This document shows positions 1 to 14,200 of a stretch of DNA of 64,000 bases, one piece after another (position 1 is the first letter of the stretch; the number at the start of each line of letters is the position of its first letter). Source of the stretch: Panagrolaimus kolymaensis (Eukaryota > Nematoda > Chromadorea > Rhabditida > Panagrolaimidae); contig JAJQJQ010000008.1 in assembly GCA_028622995.1 (NCBI GenBank), forward strand, positions 5,642,001 to 5,706,000, written 5' to 3'. The notes below the pieces were generated by a model. The model was not told where the DNA came from and did not search any database. It was given only the letters and a program-made list of their open reading frames with translations. The translations under genes and the position numbers were made by a program.

Positions 1-1769
1 CTTTCTTCTTTTCTTTCATTTTCGTGCTTCTATTTCAAATTCCTTCAATATATTATATGACTGACGAAGGCTACCGGTCAGGCAAGCAACCAAGAAGAAA
101 AAAGTTTTTTTAGCTTAGAGGTGTCTCTGTCTCATACATACACAAATAAAGTAAGTGGAGGCGAAATAAAAAAAATATGAAACAAACAACAAACAATTGT
201 TTGATACTCTCTGTCTCTGTCTTTCTCGAATAGATGGATAGATGAGAATGGGAGTGAAAAAATCGCGCAATTTAATCCGATTTTAAAGATCTTTTCCCTC
301 CTTTCTTTTTGTTTCAAGCAAAACTTTTTCTTTTTCTTCTCTTCCGGAAACACTTCTTCGAAGCGTTTTTGAGTTAACGAAACTTTATTTTATCAAATAA
401 TTAAGTGAGTATAGCCAGAATAATTAGTAGTTATAAATAAAGATTTACAGGGTTATCCTGAATAGGTGAATACTTTGGAATATTTTCATGCCAAAAAATG
501 TTAACTTTTTTATTTGAATAGTTAAATCAAAAAAATAAATATCCAAACTTTTTGTTTTCATTTTTTAGTCTTATAACTTTTTAACTTTTCATGCGACTTC
601 TTTTTTCTTCTTTCGTTTCACTTACTTTCCTTTTTTTTTAAATCTCTAATTCGATTACGCAAATTTGTGTATTATTATTTTAATGCACGCAAAATTATTC
701 TTTATCAGCTGACTATGTAACTCGGTGCACCGCCGTCTTTTTCTTTGTTTTTGTGAATATTTGCGGAAAATTTATGCATTTGCAAAACTCACGTTTCTGA
801 AAGGAAAAGAAAAGAACAGAGAATATTTTAATTATTTTAATTTTTGCAGTTCATTACCATTTTTTTCACCGATTTCAATATCTAAAAAATGCCCCAAATC
901 TTTGGTCTTATTTTCACAAAAAAGATACACTTCAAATTCCATCATGGCTTTGAATATTTCTGTAAACTCCACAACTTTGTCGTTTATTATAACTTTGAAT
1001 CTTAGAGTGATTCTTTTTTATCCTATTCATTTGCCTTTAAATGGGCACTTCCAAAGCTTTTTTTCCTTTGAGTCTTTTAAAAATAACTTTTCGTAAATTT
1101 ACTTTTTTGAAAAACATCAAAATTATTCGATCAACAAACAACAATGGCAACTGTCAAAAGAAAAACGAACTTCTTGACCTCAATTATTATGTCATCATCC
1201 TTCATCGGCGACGGGCTTTTTTGTCGATGGCCAAATTTTGTATTTTACAAAAAAAGCCAATTTTAGTTTGACCTTTTTTTAAATTCATCATAAAAACTAA
1301 CAAAAGAAAAAAACTTTTTTTCATCATAATATTCTCCAGAAAAGCAATGTCCGGTCAAAACTCAATCCCTGTATGCTAAAAAGAGAGAAAATTAGAACGC
1401 GGGTAAAAAAATACAGAATTGTTTTTGAGTGTTAAGTTGAGTGACTGATTTAGAATTTTTCACTTATGTCGTCTACCTACCTTTTTGCGGGAATAAAGAA
1501 GCGGACATTTTAAAATTGCGACCCATGCTTCTTCTTTTATTCTTTTTTAAGTGTTAAAAATGTAATCTACAAGTGTAGTGTCATCATTCATAAGTATCGT
1601 GACCGAAATTTTTCTTAATGGTCAAAGAACTCCCTTTTCTCTTTTTCTGATTGTCTTTTCCCTTTCTTCAGCTTTTCTTGTTGCGAGTTTATTGTTTTTT
1701 TTATTAGTTATTTTCAATGCTCTAAAACAGCATTTTTTGATTTTTCTTACTTCGAAAAAAGAAAAAAGA
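1..1769. other. Upstream noncoding DNA
   Basis: AT-rich, poly-T/poly-A-rich sequence with no coding stretch I can support. It should hold the promoter and 5' UTR of the large gene that starts near 1770. A pyrimidine-rich CTTCAG acceptor lies near 1672, about 100 bases before the chosen ATG, and could be a 5' UTR or trans-splice acceptor. Open frames here are short, Phe/Lys-rich translations of homopolymers. Confidence 0.5.
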
Positions 1770-4700
1770 ATGGGATTTTTTAGTCCTATCTTTGATACTA
1801 TAATGAATTCATATTATTCAATGTCCACTTTACCTCCACAACCCAATGCTGGGGATTATTATTCACTTCCAAGACAAAAATATGCTTCTGCTTCAATAAA
1901 TCCTCCTCCACCAAGTTCTTTCGTTTCTGGAACTCCTGTAATTTTAAATGTTTTTGCTCCAGTTGGAACTCCAAATTCTAATTATTGCACCCTTCAATCT
2001 GTACATTATGGAACTTTACCCATGAAGAGATCGAATTCTATTAAAGCTGCGAAACCTACAAATAGTTATGGGCAGGAAAAAGCTACACCGGGTTTGGATC
2101 AAATTATGAAATGGGTTAAAGAAAAACGGGCGAAATATAAAGCGGGTCGTCGATCATCTGCATCAGCAGCAACTACATCAAGTAATGCGAGTACTCTAAA
2201 AGAGCCACCACCTGGAATTTTGAGAAATTCAAGAAGGAAATACGCAAATTATATGAATTCCCTTCCTCGTAACCAACAAGCCCAACAATTTCATCAACAA
2301 CCTCAACAACCACAGAGATCGTTTGTTCCAACTATGTCTTTGCCACCAACTAATCGACAATGGTCAACTCTTCGACGAACATCGGATGCTTATTATGGTT
2401 ATGATCCAGTTTATGATGAAGATGATCGTGTTTTTCATTCCACTCCAAAACATTCATTTGATTCCTATCGAGATTATTACCCAACTGGAACTTTTGATAA
2501 ATTAGATAGATATGAACCAAGTTTACCTCGCTCATCTAGGAGATCTTCGGTGGAAACAGCTCCCATGCTACATCGATATCCACCATCCTATATTGAGCCA
2601 CCCGTTGATTATTCATGCTCTTCTGGGTCATCAACGATGGAAAGCCCTGATCTTCCTTCACCCGCTGCCACAAAAGTTCGATTCCAATTTCCCAAACCTG
2701 AAGATGTTCAATATATTGAAACTGCAAAAGATGAAGAAGAAGAACATTATTCTCCATCAACTTTACAAAAATTTGAAAAAATTTATCATAAATTTAAACC
2801 AAATTTCAATAATAAAAAAGCAACAGCAAAAAAATCGAATTCCATTGATTCCACTGAAGATTGTCCATCAACTTCATCAACTTCGGGTCAACTTGAAAAC
2901 GATGATACTGATTCCACCACTTCAATTGCAACCGTACATCTTCCAACCAAAATAGTTATTGAAGATGAAGAAGAAGAAATAAAATCCGAAGAAGATAAGG
3001 AAGAAAGAATTGGAATGGAAGGCTGTAATAATGTATTCTTTTTTGGTGAAACTCGAATTGATTATCAATGTCATCGAGTTGGAAATAATATGGTTGTACA
3101 TTATACAAGTCGCAAAGTTGCAAGTAAAGATGGAAAGGTTGCACCTAAAATTCAACGAAGGGGTGTTATTACTGGTAAGCAAAAATATATTAAAATTATA
3201 AAAATGGGAAAAAAATATTCGGCTACCGTGACTAAAATCTTTAAAGATTAGGCTAACTTAAGCGAAGATTAAATTTTATATTTGAAGTTTCAGATATTGA
3301 ATATGGCCCTGGAATTGTTCAAAAACTTCGTGAAAAGTTTAGTAAAATGGCTTCAAGTGTTATTGAAACGGCACAAATTAGCCCACATGCGAAACAGAAA
3401 AAATTTCCATCCGTTGATGATATTCTCTCTGAAAATGAGCAACGTTCAATAGCGAAAAAGCAAAGGGAATTCAAGTAAGTTACTATCCCTGATATGCCTA
3501 GAGCCAATCATTTCATCATTTTTTTAGTGATCAAAGCCAAAATGAGCATTCACCAAAACCATATTATTATTTCCATCATGAAAATGAAAAGCAACAACCA
3601 AAATCCACTTATCCAGAATTGCCTTCATCGCCTCCATTGCCTTCTCGATCCCAATCACAACCACCACAAAAATCTCCGCCTTTGCCAATGGAAAAGCCGA
3701 AAGAATATGTTCATCAAGAAAGTCCACGAGTTGTAGTTGAAAAAGCTCCACTTGGGCCAATTTCGGCACTTCGAGCCAAATTTGAACAACGCTCAACTGT
3801 AATCACATCAAGAACTCACCATTTTGGTGATGCAAGACAAAACGTTGGATTGAGATCTCTAAGTGTAAATACTTTGAGGCAACATGATGGAAGGCAAGAG
3901 CAACTTCCAAAAAGCCAAGAAAATATTGTTCATGCTTACAACTATCACCAACCAAATATGGAAAAGGAAGAAGAAGAAATTGTTAGACATGTGCCTAAAG
4001 TGCCAGAAAAACGTCCCACTGGATTTTTACCTGAAGCCATTCCACAAAATCGTGAACAAGAATTACTTAAAGGTTTTGGAGAAAATAATAAACAGCCACA
4101 ACGTGAAAAGTATTTTGGCGCTGCTCCTAAACCTGTTCGAGTTATGGATTTAATTAGTCCGCCAGCTGATCCAGCACCTAAAGTAAGTTAATTGGAAGTT
4201 GTCGTCGAAGCTTTTAAACGCATAAAATTTTAGGAATATAATTATCAAAATGATCATCGTGTTATGCCCCATCACCAACAACAACTTCCACCACCCATTC
4301 ATTCTCCAGCATCGAGCACGGCTTCAAGTGATCGATCTCCACCGCCTGAGGAACCCAGATTTATTCATGATGACGATGAGAATGAAATCCGCAAAGATTC
4401 ATTCGAACAACAATACAGGACTCAAGTAAGCTTACAAATGTGCAAGAAAAAAGTCATCCGATGAGCTTTCTCAAAAAAAAAAAGGTTTTTTGACAGCCAA
4501 TAACAAATTTGAAAATATTGAAACAATTTTGACAGTTTTTTTAAAATCATATAAACTTGGAGAATGCAAAACGAAGTGAAAAAACTAATAAAGCTTTTTT
4601 AATTTCTCTCTTTTTATATTTTCCATTTATGTATTTTTAGGCAATTCAAGACGATCGATCGAACGAACGACTTGCTTTTGCTGCGATGCAAAGACAAAAA

Positions 4701-5298
4701 ATGACGCTTACGCTTCCAATAGGTTCAGCATCACAACAAAAATTATCACAACAATATCCATCAAATGAAATCCGTGTGGGTAAACCAGGTTCCACACCTA
4801 TTACTGGGCCAACTAAATTGAAACTTCCCAGTGGTAAGCTTTTCTTCGGATATCAAAATTAACTCAATAAATTTATATTTTTTAGACAACAGTGGTATTT
4901 CTGAAATGCAGCGACTTTTAAATAAATTCAATGCAATTCGAGAACAAAAAATGCATGAAACTCCAACTCCAACACCACCAGCAGTAGAGGAAGAGAGGAC
5001 ACTTCCAACTGCCATTGTTCCACCCGTGGTTCAACAACCTAAACCTCCATCAACAATATCTTATTCAAATCCAATGAATGTTGTTTATCCTCATGAAAAA
5101 GATTATCAACAACAGCCACAACAACAACGTAAATGGAGCACCGAGATGGAAGAGAAACAATTCCAACAAAAAAATATTATTTCTATTAGTATTGACCACC
5201 AACAACAAAAGCAACACGAGCAACAACAATATCATCAAGGATATCAACAATATCCAGGTTGGTTTAAGATTTTAGCAGAAGACTTATGTGAGAGTTAA
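1770..5298 (+). CDS. Possible short isoform of the large gene, terminating in intron 6
   Basis: If the donor after 5257 is not used, the reading frame continues 41 bases and meets TAA at 5296-5298, giving a protein of about 1,012 residues that contains only the first six exons. This form keeps the KVRF motif and the three LRxKF-like motifs but lacks the polyproline run and the RICF motif. I see no strong AATAAA within 150 bases after this stop, so the form is a possibility the sequence allows, not a supported transcript. Confidence 0.25.
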
Positions 5299-8200
5299 GA
5301 CTTAAAGAGCTGAACCTTTATAATTCCATGAAATTGTTTGATCGAGTAAAATATATGTTTGTTAAATAATGTGGCAAGAGTTTAGTGGCTCACCACACAA
5401 AAAAGCTGCCCATTCGTGTCTGTATTAAATTTAAAAAGTTTATTTAACTAACAGAATTTCTTTACAACAATCATAAAAGCACACATTAACTTTATCATAA
5501 CTTTTCATATCAAAGCCGCTTAATTTCTTTGGAAAATTTCTGACTCATTAAACGCTTGTTTACAACCTTCAATGTTTCTTTCTGTTCCTCATGATCGATG
5601 AAACAGTTCCTCATTGATAACTTTCTGTTTAAAAAAAGCCATGCTTTCTTTGATTTGTGTAGGCAACTAAAAATTTATTTTTAGTCTTTCTCTCTATTGC
5701 CAAGAAGTAGCGTTGCTTATCAGCAGTCGATTGACCATAAACAACCAAAATGTTTTAATCAAACAGCGAAGATTATTTTGATTTTTTTGCTTCAGCTTTT
5801 ACATGCAGATAAAAACAAATTATTTTTTTACTGCTCCCATTTTATTATGAGCTGCTGCTGGCTGCTGTTTTGACCATCTCATATATTTTTAGACTTTTGC
5901 TTGTAAAAAATCAAAGTCCAACTAACAACAGCTTGGCCCACTTTTTTTTACAATCTCGTCTCTCTATTTTTCTCTTTCATTTTCTCAAAAACATACGTTT
6001 GGCATTGGTCAGTCGTTGAGTAGTTGTTTATGATTTTTTATGTTTTGTTTGTGGCAGGCGATCGCATACATATAAATATAATATATTTGTATGATCATCC
6101 ATTTGTTGAAAAGGAAAAAGAAGATTATCTGATCAATGCTTCTTTTTTTCGTTTTGTTGTTTGTTACTATTCTTCACTTTCCCAAAAAATTTTTGTGTGA
6201 AAAAATGAATATTTTTGGATATTTTTAGAAGCATAAACTAGAAAAAGAAAAGTGTTTTTGCAGGATTTAATTTTTTTGAATGTTTTTGTGCAGGAACTAC
6301 ATCAACCACAAAATATTTATAACGACGACGGATTTATAGTTTTTATTCAACAAATTTGAAAATTATGCAAATTTAAGAGGATTATTGCTGCAACAGAATT
6401 TGATTTAAAAGTGTTAGATTAGAAAAATAAAAATTTAGTTGTTTTGAAAACGCCCATGTCGATGATGAATAAGAATTTTGTTAGTTTATAAAGTTTTATT
6501 TGTGGAACCACAAAAGTCCAAATTATTTTTTATCATGTAAAATTTGATGACTATACTTTTTGTTTATTAAATATTTCTTGTTGTTGACCTCAAACATTTT
6601 TGGATTTCATGATCACTCATAAATATTTTCTTACACCTGATTCAATAAAAAAAAACTCTCGCGCGTGTGCATTTTTTTTTTGATGTTGATCATATTAAAA
6701 AAAAAATAGAGAGACAAGACAGAGAGGCACACGATGGACATTCATTCACTCTCACATTTTCTAATTTCATTTGAATCACTCTTTTCCATTTTTTTCGTTC
6801 GATTTACTCGAGTTGTTTTTTTACCCATTCTCTTTTGTTTTTAGTAAAAAACGCTAAATAATGACTCGTTTTCCCTTTTTATTTTTTATGTATAAACATA
6901 CAAGTTTATTTCTTGTTTCATGAAATAAAGCAGGCAGCATTCACGCGGAAGTATTGTATTCAATCCAGTTTCTAAAAGTTTTTTTATATATACCTTTTTA
7001 CTTTTTTTAATTACAATTTTTCCTTCCTAAAAAACAATGTTCTTCCTTCCGGAATCATAAGCTTTTGTGTTTTAAAGCAAATCAGCAGCAAATAAATTCG
7101 TGAGAAAATAATAAAAAAACTAGCTTACATTTTTTTTTGTTGCGCAAAGCTTTTTTCTTTTCTTTTTTTGCATTGATTTTACTTCTTTTTTTTTGCGGAA
7201 GAAAAATGTTTTATGTGATTTTAAGCTTTTATTTACGAAACTTAATAATGGTCACTTTTTAAAAGTATGTTGAAATTAGTTGTTGTTGTAGGTTCTCAAA
7301 TATTGAGTAGTGTTTATTATAGAGATGTTTTTAAACATCGCTAGCCTTTGTTGCAACGATTTTTGAAAGAAAAATAGAAAAGCCGTTTGATAGGAAATTA
7401 AGTTTATTCTAAATTTCCTTGTTTTACATTTTTAGCTTCTTTAGCTGACGTTGATGTTAGACTGCAAAAAAATGACTTGTACTTTTATATTTCGAGACTT
7501 TTAAAATTAATTCTATCGTCTGCTTTTATTCAATTTATTGTACAAAATCCTTTTCCGCTATTTTTCATCAGAAAAAAAGAGAAAGAAATCCTCCCAAAAA
7601 TATAAAAGATTCAAATCCAAATCATTTTTTCATTTTTTTTTTAAACGCTCGATTATGCAATTACACTTTTAAAAGAAGGAAATGAGGTTAAGCTTGGTTC
7701 CCTTTCCTTTATTTTTTTCTAATCAGCTGTAAAAATATAAAAAAAGAAACATTTTTTTTGCGTAGGAGAGAGGGAAAAAATAAAATGATGGAGACAAAAA
7801 AAGAAAAGAAAGGGCGTTCCCCCATATTTTTTCTCTTCTTCTCCTGCTATTTGATTTGTACAGTTATTTTTATTACTTTTTTTATTTCAAAGTTTTTATT
7901 TTAAAAGTTCAAGAAAAAGAAACCTTTTTGTGGTGCGTGTTTTTTTTCAAAAATAATTTTTTGAATTTGTGAAGAAAGCTTTTTTTGAAGAAAAAATAAA
8001 ATAAAGCTAACCTTTGACTTTTCTTTGGAAAAAAACTTTCTTTCTTTTTTTGTTACTTCCGTAAAACAACAAAAAAAGTTTAAAACAAATGAAGTTTCTT
8101 AAGTTTTATTTTCCTTTTTGATTCCTTTAATGTGATTGTATAAATTAAATTAAAGGAATGTTTGCTTCATGGACTAAAGTTTGGAGAATTAAAGTTAAAC

Positions 8201-11200
8201 GGAGAGGAACTCTTTTTAACGAGGGAGTACCAGGGAGTGAATGGTCAGGCATGGTTGAATGGTGCCACTTTTATTTGAGTTATCTTTTGGCACCGAAATT
8301 TTTTTATTAAATTTAAAAAATTTACTTGGAACAAAGAGCGGAGATTGTTTAACTCACATTTTCGTGATTTTTTTCTTTAGCGAAGAAGCTTCAAAGTTGC
8401 TTTTCTACATATCTGCCAATTACGCCTTCTAAAATTTTTTATACGTGCTTTTGCCTCTTTTTTTCTTCAGGGATGACAATTATAATTACCATATTTAAAC
8501 TTTTGTACTTGTATACTCTTTGTAAATGTTTAACTTTTATTTAGAAAAAAAAACCATAAAATAATGGAGATTAAAGTTAAATGTCATCTTCAATGTTACT
8601 GTTTTGATACTAAAAAAGGTTTCAGTTTACCATAAAATTAGACGAAAATAGTATCAAATAATTTTTTGTTGTTACTTTAAATATAAATTTCTCAAACAAA
8701 AAAAAACTTTAAAAAAGTTGAGGGTAGTGAAAGTTATTTCTTGTCCATTCTTTGAGCCTGAACTTTACTCATGTCGCTTCGATTCAACCTCCAATGGTGG
8801 ATGGAGTAATTGCATCTGAGCCACTTTGAAATTGAATTGAATAAAAAAAAAACACAATGTTTTATTTATTTTTTTACACTCTGACCTCAATTTTTTTGCA
8901 TCCATTTTAAATTTTATTTTATTTATAAAAAACATCCAAAATAGTTTCAACAAAAAAATTGTTCCGGCTTTTTAACTCTTGACTAGTCTCTCTATGTTTG
9001 CAATCGTCTCATGGCCACTTAAAAAAATCCCATTTCCTCCACTTATCTTTCATATTTTTTATTAGTTAGTTTGTCAAAAAGGTGGTTCATCGCTCCTGGT
9101 TTTTTAACTAGTCTACAAAAGTCCAAAAAGTTTATATCAATAAAAAACATACAATTTTTTTGACACAATGTTTTTATCCTTCATTGATCCTCCCTCTCTT
9201 TATCTTTCTTTTTTCTATTTATCCTTTTTACTTGATATTCCCTTTCGCAGATTTTTGCCACGAGCATTTTGTTCGACGAAGATAACGAGTAGATCATCTC
9301 TTCACTTTTTTTTATGATGTACAAAAATATTATGCATTATGATATTGAGAAGATGAGATGAGGCCGCTCATGGATTGAATCTTCTCTTCTTTTATCTGAT
9401 CTTGTTTTTAATTATCAAAGATGAAGAAAAGAAGATTATTATTATTGATAGAAAAGTGATATGTTTTAAAGTAATAAAAAAAATATTGAAAGAGAAAAAA
9501 GAGAATTTGAATTAGGTTGTAAAATATTCACTTTTTTTCTTGTTTCAGTGTTTGCTTTCGAAATTCGAATCAGGCTGTAATTTTCATTAAAATTTTCTCA
9601 TCAAACTCGAAAGTTTATTTTCTGTTGCCACGAATTTTGAAGCCTTTTTAGGAGCAACTTTCTTGCATAGCTTCTTCCGCTTTCTTCTAATTTAGTAAAC
9701 ATCGAAAGAAAAATTCAAACATGCAAAAACAAAAAATGTTTGTGAAACTTTGGTCGAAGGAAGAAACGAACGTTTGCTAATTAATGAGAGTTTTAAAACA
9801 TTTTTTTTGCAATGACAGCTTCCTCCACTCTTTTTCTTCTTCTTTCTTTTTTTTTGTCGTCTTTGCTTTTAATGAAAAAATGCGATGGCTTCTTTGAATT
9901 TTAATTTGCTTCTTTTTTCTTTTTTAAGGCTATTTATTTCATTATGAATTCACTTTCATTTTTTTTTTATTTTGCAAAATGAATTAATTTTTTTATTTTC
10001 CTATTTTTCTTTTATGCATAATTTAGGATAAATAAAAAATGGAAATAGCTGAGGCTGCTGACATGGAATTGCCTTTCTTCAATGTGTGTTTCAAGCATTC
10101 ATGGATGCTATAACGTTTGGGTCAGTCAGAATTTGTTTACTCATTTAATTAAAAAAGTTATGAGTTCCATCACTGGATGTCGGAATTTACTTCGCTTGTG
10201 TTTTTCATTCTGAATCTAAAATTTTTTATTTTTTCAACTTTTTTTCCATCCAAACTTTGGATTCACTTTTATGACCACCTCCGCCAATAATAATTATATC
10301 CTCTCATTTTTTTCATTTCATTTTCTTTATTTTTATTTTGTTGCTGCTGCATTTGCAAAAACCAATCTCAAGTAGTTTGTTATTATATATGTAGGTGGTT
10401 GGTTGTAACTCAAAATTAAAAAAGGATTTTCTCTTTTTCAAAAAAAAATTATTAAAAAATAATAAGGGTTGTGAAAAAAAGCGCCAATTTTTGCACCAAA
10501 CAAAAAGAAATTTAAATACGTTGGGTTTTATGAAAATGGTGGTAAGAAGAAAGATGACGACTTACTCCATTTTTTGACAAAAAAGAGAGGAAAGACAAAA
10601 TTTAGTTCATTTTTAATTAGAAAAAAACCCCCAAAGAAAAAAAGAGAAGGATGCAATCGATAGGGTTTTTGAGTGTTACATAAACTAACCCATAATAACC
10701 AAATAAGGCTAAATTATTTTTTGGCGCTATTTGTTTTCATCGACACGACTTACAGCTTTTGTATCGTAATTTTTTTTACTTATTTTAATTTTCTCTTTCT
10801 GCGTCTCTCATCTCGCAACCACAACTATCACTTGACAGTTTCGAAATATAACAAAAGAAAGCCATCGAACGAAAAACGATACATTTCAAGTGAATTTAAA
10901 AAATAGAGGGAGAATATACCTGTCGCTTATTTTTATTGTTGACGCTGCTTTTCAGCTATTCTAAAAATAATAAAATAAAATGCGAATTTTTTATTTGGTC
11001 AGTTGCTAAGGAGGTGAATGAGGCTAAGCTTATTTTTAGCCCAACTAAATTTATTGTCTTTTTTCTTGTACATATATTTCGAAAGCTTTGATTAGATACT
11101 ATTTGTTTGAAAACGTAAACAATTTTTAATATTGTCATAGGTTTGTTTTGTTAGACCTAAATCATTTTCTGTAATTTTTGTTTGTTTGTAACGCAACGTC

Positions 11201-14200
11201 TCGCAACAAAAATTTCCATTCCATATCCGAACACTTCAAACAAAATTTCTAAGATTTCAAGGTTTACCTTTCCTCAGTTTTTTGACTTCTGTCAAGGTTT
11301 TTCTATTTTCTTCAAACACAAATATATTTTTTTCTTCAGTTAGTGAAAGCTACTAAGCAGTTTCATTCTTTCCTTTCTCTCTTGCTTGCTTTTCTTTCTT
11401 CTTTTTCTTTTTTGACAGCTGTTTCCCATCAATCATTTGACGTCCTTCTTCTTCCGCACTAAACAAAAAAAGAAAGAAATTAAACAAAAGAAAAAAAGAA
11501 ATACTTTTAGCACCTTTTTTGTGGTTGATTTTAATTTTCTTTTTTTCAAAAATATTTCAAACTTACTTTGGCTTATTTATGGGTTTTAAAAATACTTTGT
11601 CGTCTCAGATCAATGTTTTTTTACGACGTTTTTGGCCTTGAAATTTTGTGAATTTTTGTGCGCGAAAAAAAATGTCATTGAAAAAAATAATATTTTTTTA
11701 AGTTTATTTTTTAATGGCTTTTTAAGTGAGAAAATTATTTTTTTTCCAGGACATTATACTTTTCATTTTCCTTTTTTATGATTCAATGAGTTTATAATTT
11801 TATAATGCTTCTCTTCTCGCGAGAGAGAATATTTATTTCTATATAATTGCCCTTGGAAAATGGGGTCGATACCTTTTCTTTCCTTTCCATCTCTTTTTAT
11901 GATGTTTATGAGGACGCCATCATCCTCTTCTCCACCAAAGAAAAAAAAGGAGAGGAGAGAGATGATGGAAGCGATTATCATTTATTTCTATCTTTATCGT
12001 GTATATTTATATTTTGAGGTGGTCTGAATTTTAATTTTTTTATGAGGTAAATTGAGTTGAATTTTGATTATTGATTTTGTAATTTTTTTTTTTGTGAGTC
12101 AAGAAGGAGTGTGGCGAAAAAAATAGTTTAATCCTATTACATAAATATAAATTTTTGTTGAACTTTTGTATTTGAAAGATCAAAGTTTTTCTTCTTCGTT
12201 TCTTTGTTTGATTTAGTTTATTTACTTCGGCCCCTGAACTTTACTTCTCGTGCCGTCACATTTCTTTGTTACTCTTATTTATTTTTCTGGCTTTCTTTAT
12301 TTTCCAATCCAATCATTATTCGCAAGATTTACACGTGCCTCTGAAACTTTTCTCCTCTCCTTGAATCTATCCTTTTCCATGGACGACCATAAACTTATTT
12401 AAACTTGATTAAAATCAAATTAAAATTTTATTTTTATTACAGCTTGTTTTCACACATTTTTTTTATTGACTAGTTTGTTTCTTCGCCCATTAAATGCTCC
12501 AATTATTTGAATAAATTTTTTTATTGTAGACGCGTCAAACGAGTTTTGCTTCTTCATTTTTTTAAAATCTTTTTTTAGAACACTAAAAACAACTAAAAAA
12601 GAAGAAGACGCTATCATTAGAAACAAACATTTTTTTGCTTCTTACAATCGCACGCTTCTTTTTGCAACAATAAAAAGAGTAGAACTAATTTTGATTTTCT
12701 TGTTTTTCTTTGAAAAATATTACTTTTGTTTTGTTCGAGGAAAAAATGAATCACTTTCGTGCTTTATCTTTTTGGAAACACTTCCCTTGGTTTTAAACCT
12801 TTTCGATTTTTTATTTTTCTTTGTTTATTTATTTCCAAGTTAGTGTCCACTGAAAAAGGGTTTTCTAACTCTATTTTTAAATGATGCTGCAATAATCTCT
12901 CATTTCATAAATATTCAAATATACGTGACAAATACTTGGACATGACCAGGACCTGTTTTTCTTTTTTGTGTCATTGTCTCTGCATCACTTATAAAAAATG
13001 CGAAAAAGGATTTTATTTTTTGTAATTGGATTCACTTAAAATGATTAAATGATTTCATTTTTTTTTTCACGTTCTCTAAGCCTTCATTTGTTTCTAATTT
13101 TAGCTTCATTTTTTATTTACCATTATAGACAGAGTCACTTTGTGATTATAATAATAATCATTGTCATGGAAAGCTATATTGAATTAGCTTTTAGCTCTTT
13201 TATTATCCTCTTTTTTCTTATTTTTTGGGATAGGAAAAAATTTTATATATTGCTTTTTTGTTTTTCTAAAAATAAAAATCTTTCCATCATCAACATACAA
13301 AACAGGTGTTCCAAAACCATCATTTTCTTTTTAGTCAATCGCTTGGATTGCGGCAGCTTTCTTGATTGAGCAATAAAAACCTTTTTCTTTTTCCCCTCAA
13401 CTTTGTCATTTGTTATTGGTTGGTCATTTGGTAAGTAAAGCGAGAAAAAGCTGTAACGACTTAAGCTTAATGCCATAAATAATAGCAGCAATTAAACTCT
13501 TAAACTACTTGGAATCATATGAGAACATTAAAGTTTTATATGCTTTTTTTCTTTAAGTTCCTTGGGAAATAAAAGTTATTTGAGCTTAGAAAAATGTGTT
13601 TCTCGTGTAAAAAAGTAAAAAAAGGTTATGTAGTTGAACATTTCATACTTTAAGATTGGTCACTTGAAACTTGTTAAATTTAATGTTATTTTTTTTGTTT
13701 TTTCTTCAACGCTTTGAATTGTTTATCGTGAAAAATTTGTAAATTTAATTTACATACTATTACTTTATGAAATTTTAAAAATTAAATATTTTACTTTTTT
13801 TTGGAAGCTTTAATAAAACAACAAATTTAAAGCTTGAGAATATTTTATTTTTTGCAAAATGTTTGCAAACGTGGCTCTGTTGTTTTAGTTTAAAATTTAC
13901 AGCCATGTTAGTCGAAGTCAACTTTCAAAGTTTAAGAAGAAGACAAAATTCTTAGAATTTAAAGTGAAAAAAAGAAAAACATATATTTTTTGAAATAGGA
14001 TTTTTATAAAATTAAAAAAGTCACACTTTTTTTCTCGCTCGCATAAACAAAAACTGCTGCCGCCGAGAATTTTTTCAAGGTCTTGTTTTTACTTGCTTGA
14101 GTTTTACACTTATCTCTTTTTTTAGTTGCTTGTGCCATCTCAAAAAGGAAAAAAATGAAATACGAATCTCCTTTTTTAGGGGATTTAAAAAAAGGCAAGA

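Noticed and set aside
132..1271. Three open frames of 73-123 codons before the large gene
   Set aside because: Composition is Phe/Lys/Ser from T- and A-runs, frames overlap on both strands, and there is no splice structure or recognisable motif.
13049..13491. Overlapping Phe/Ile-rich frames in the 12-kb intron that look like membrane segments
   Set aside because: Poly-T translation gives apparent hydrophobic helices; no start context, conservation hint or partner exon.
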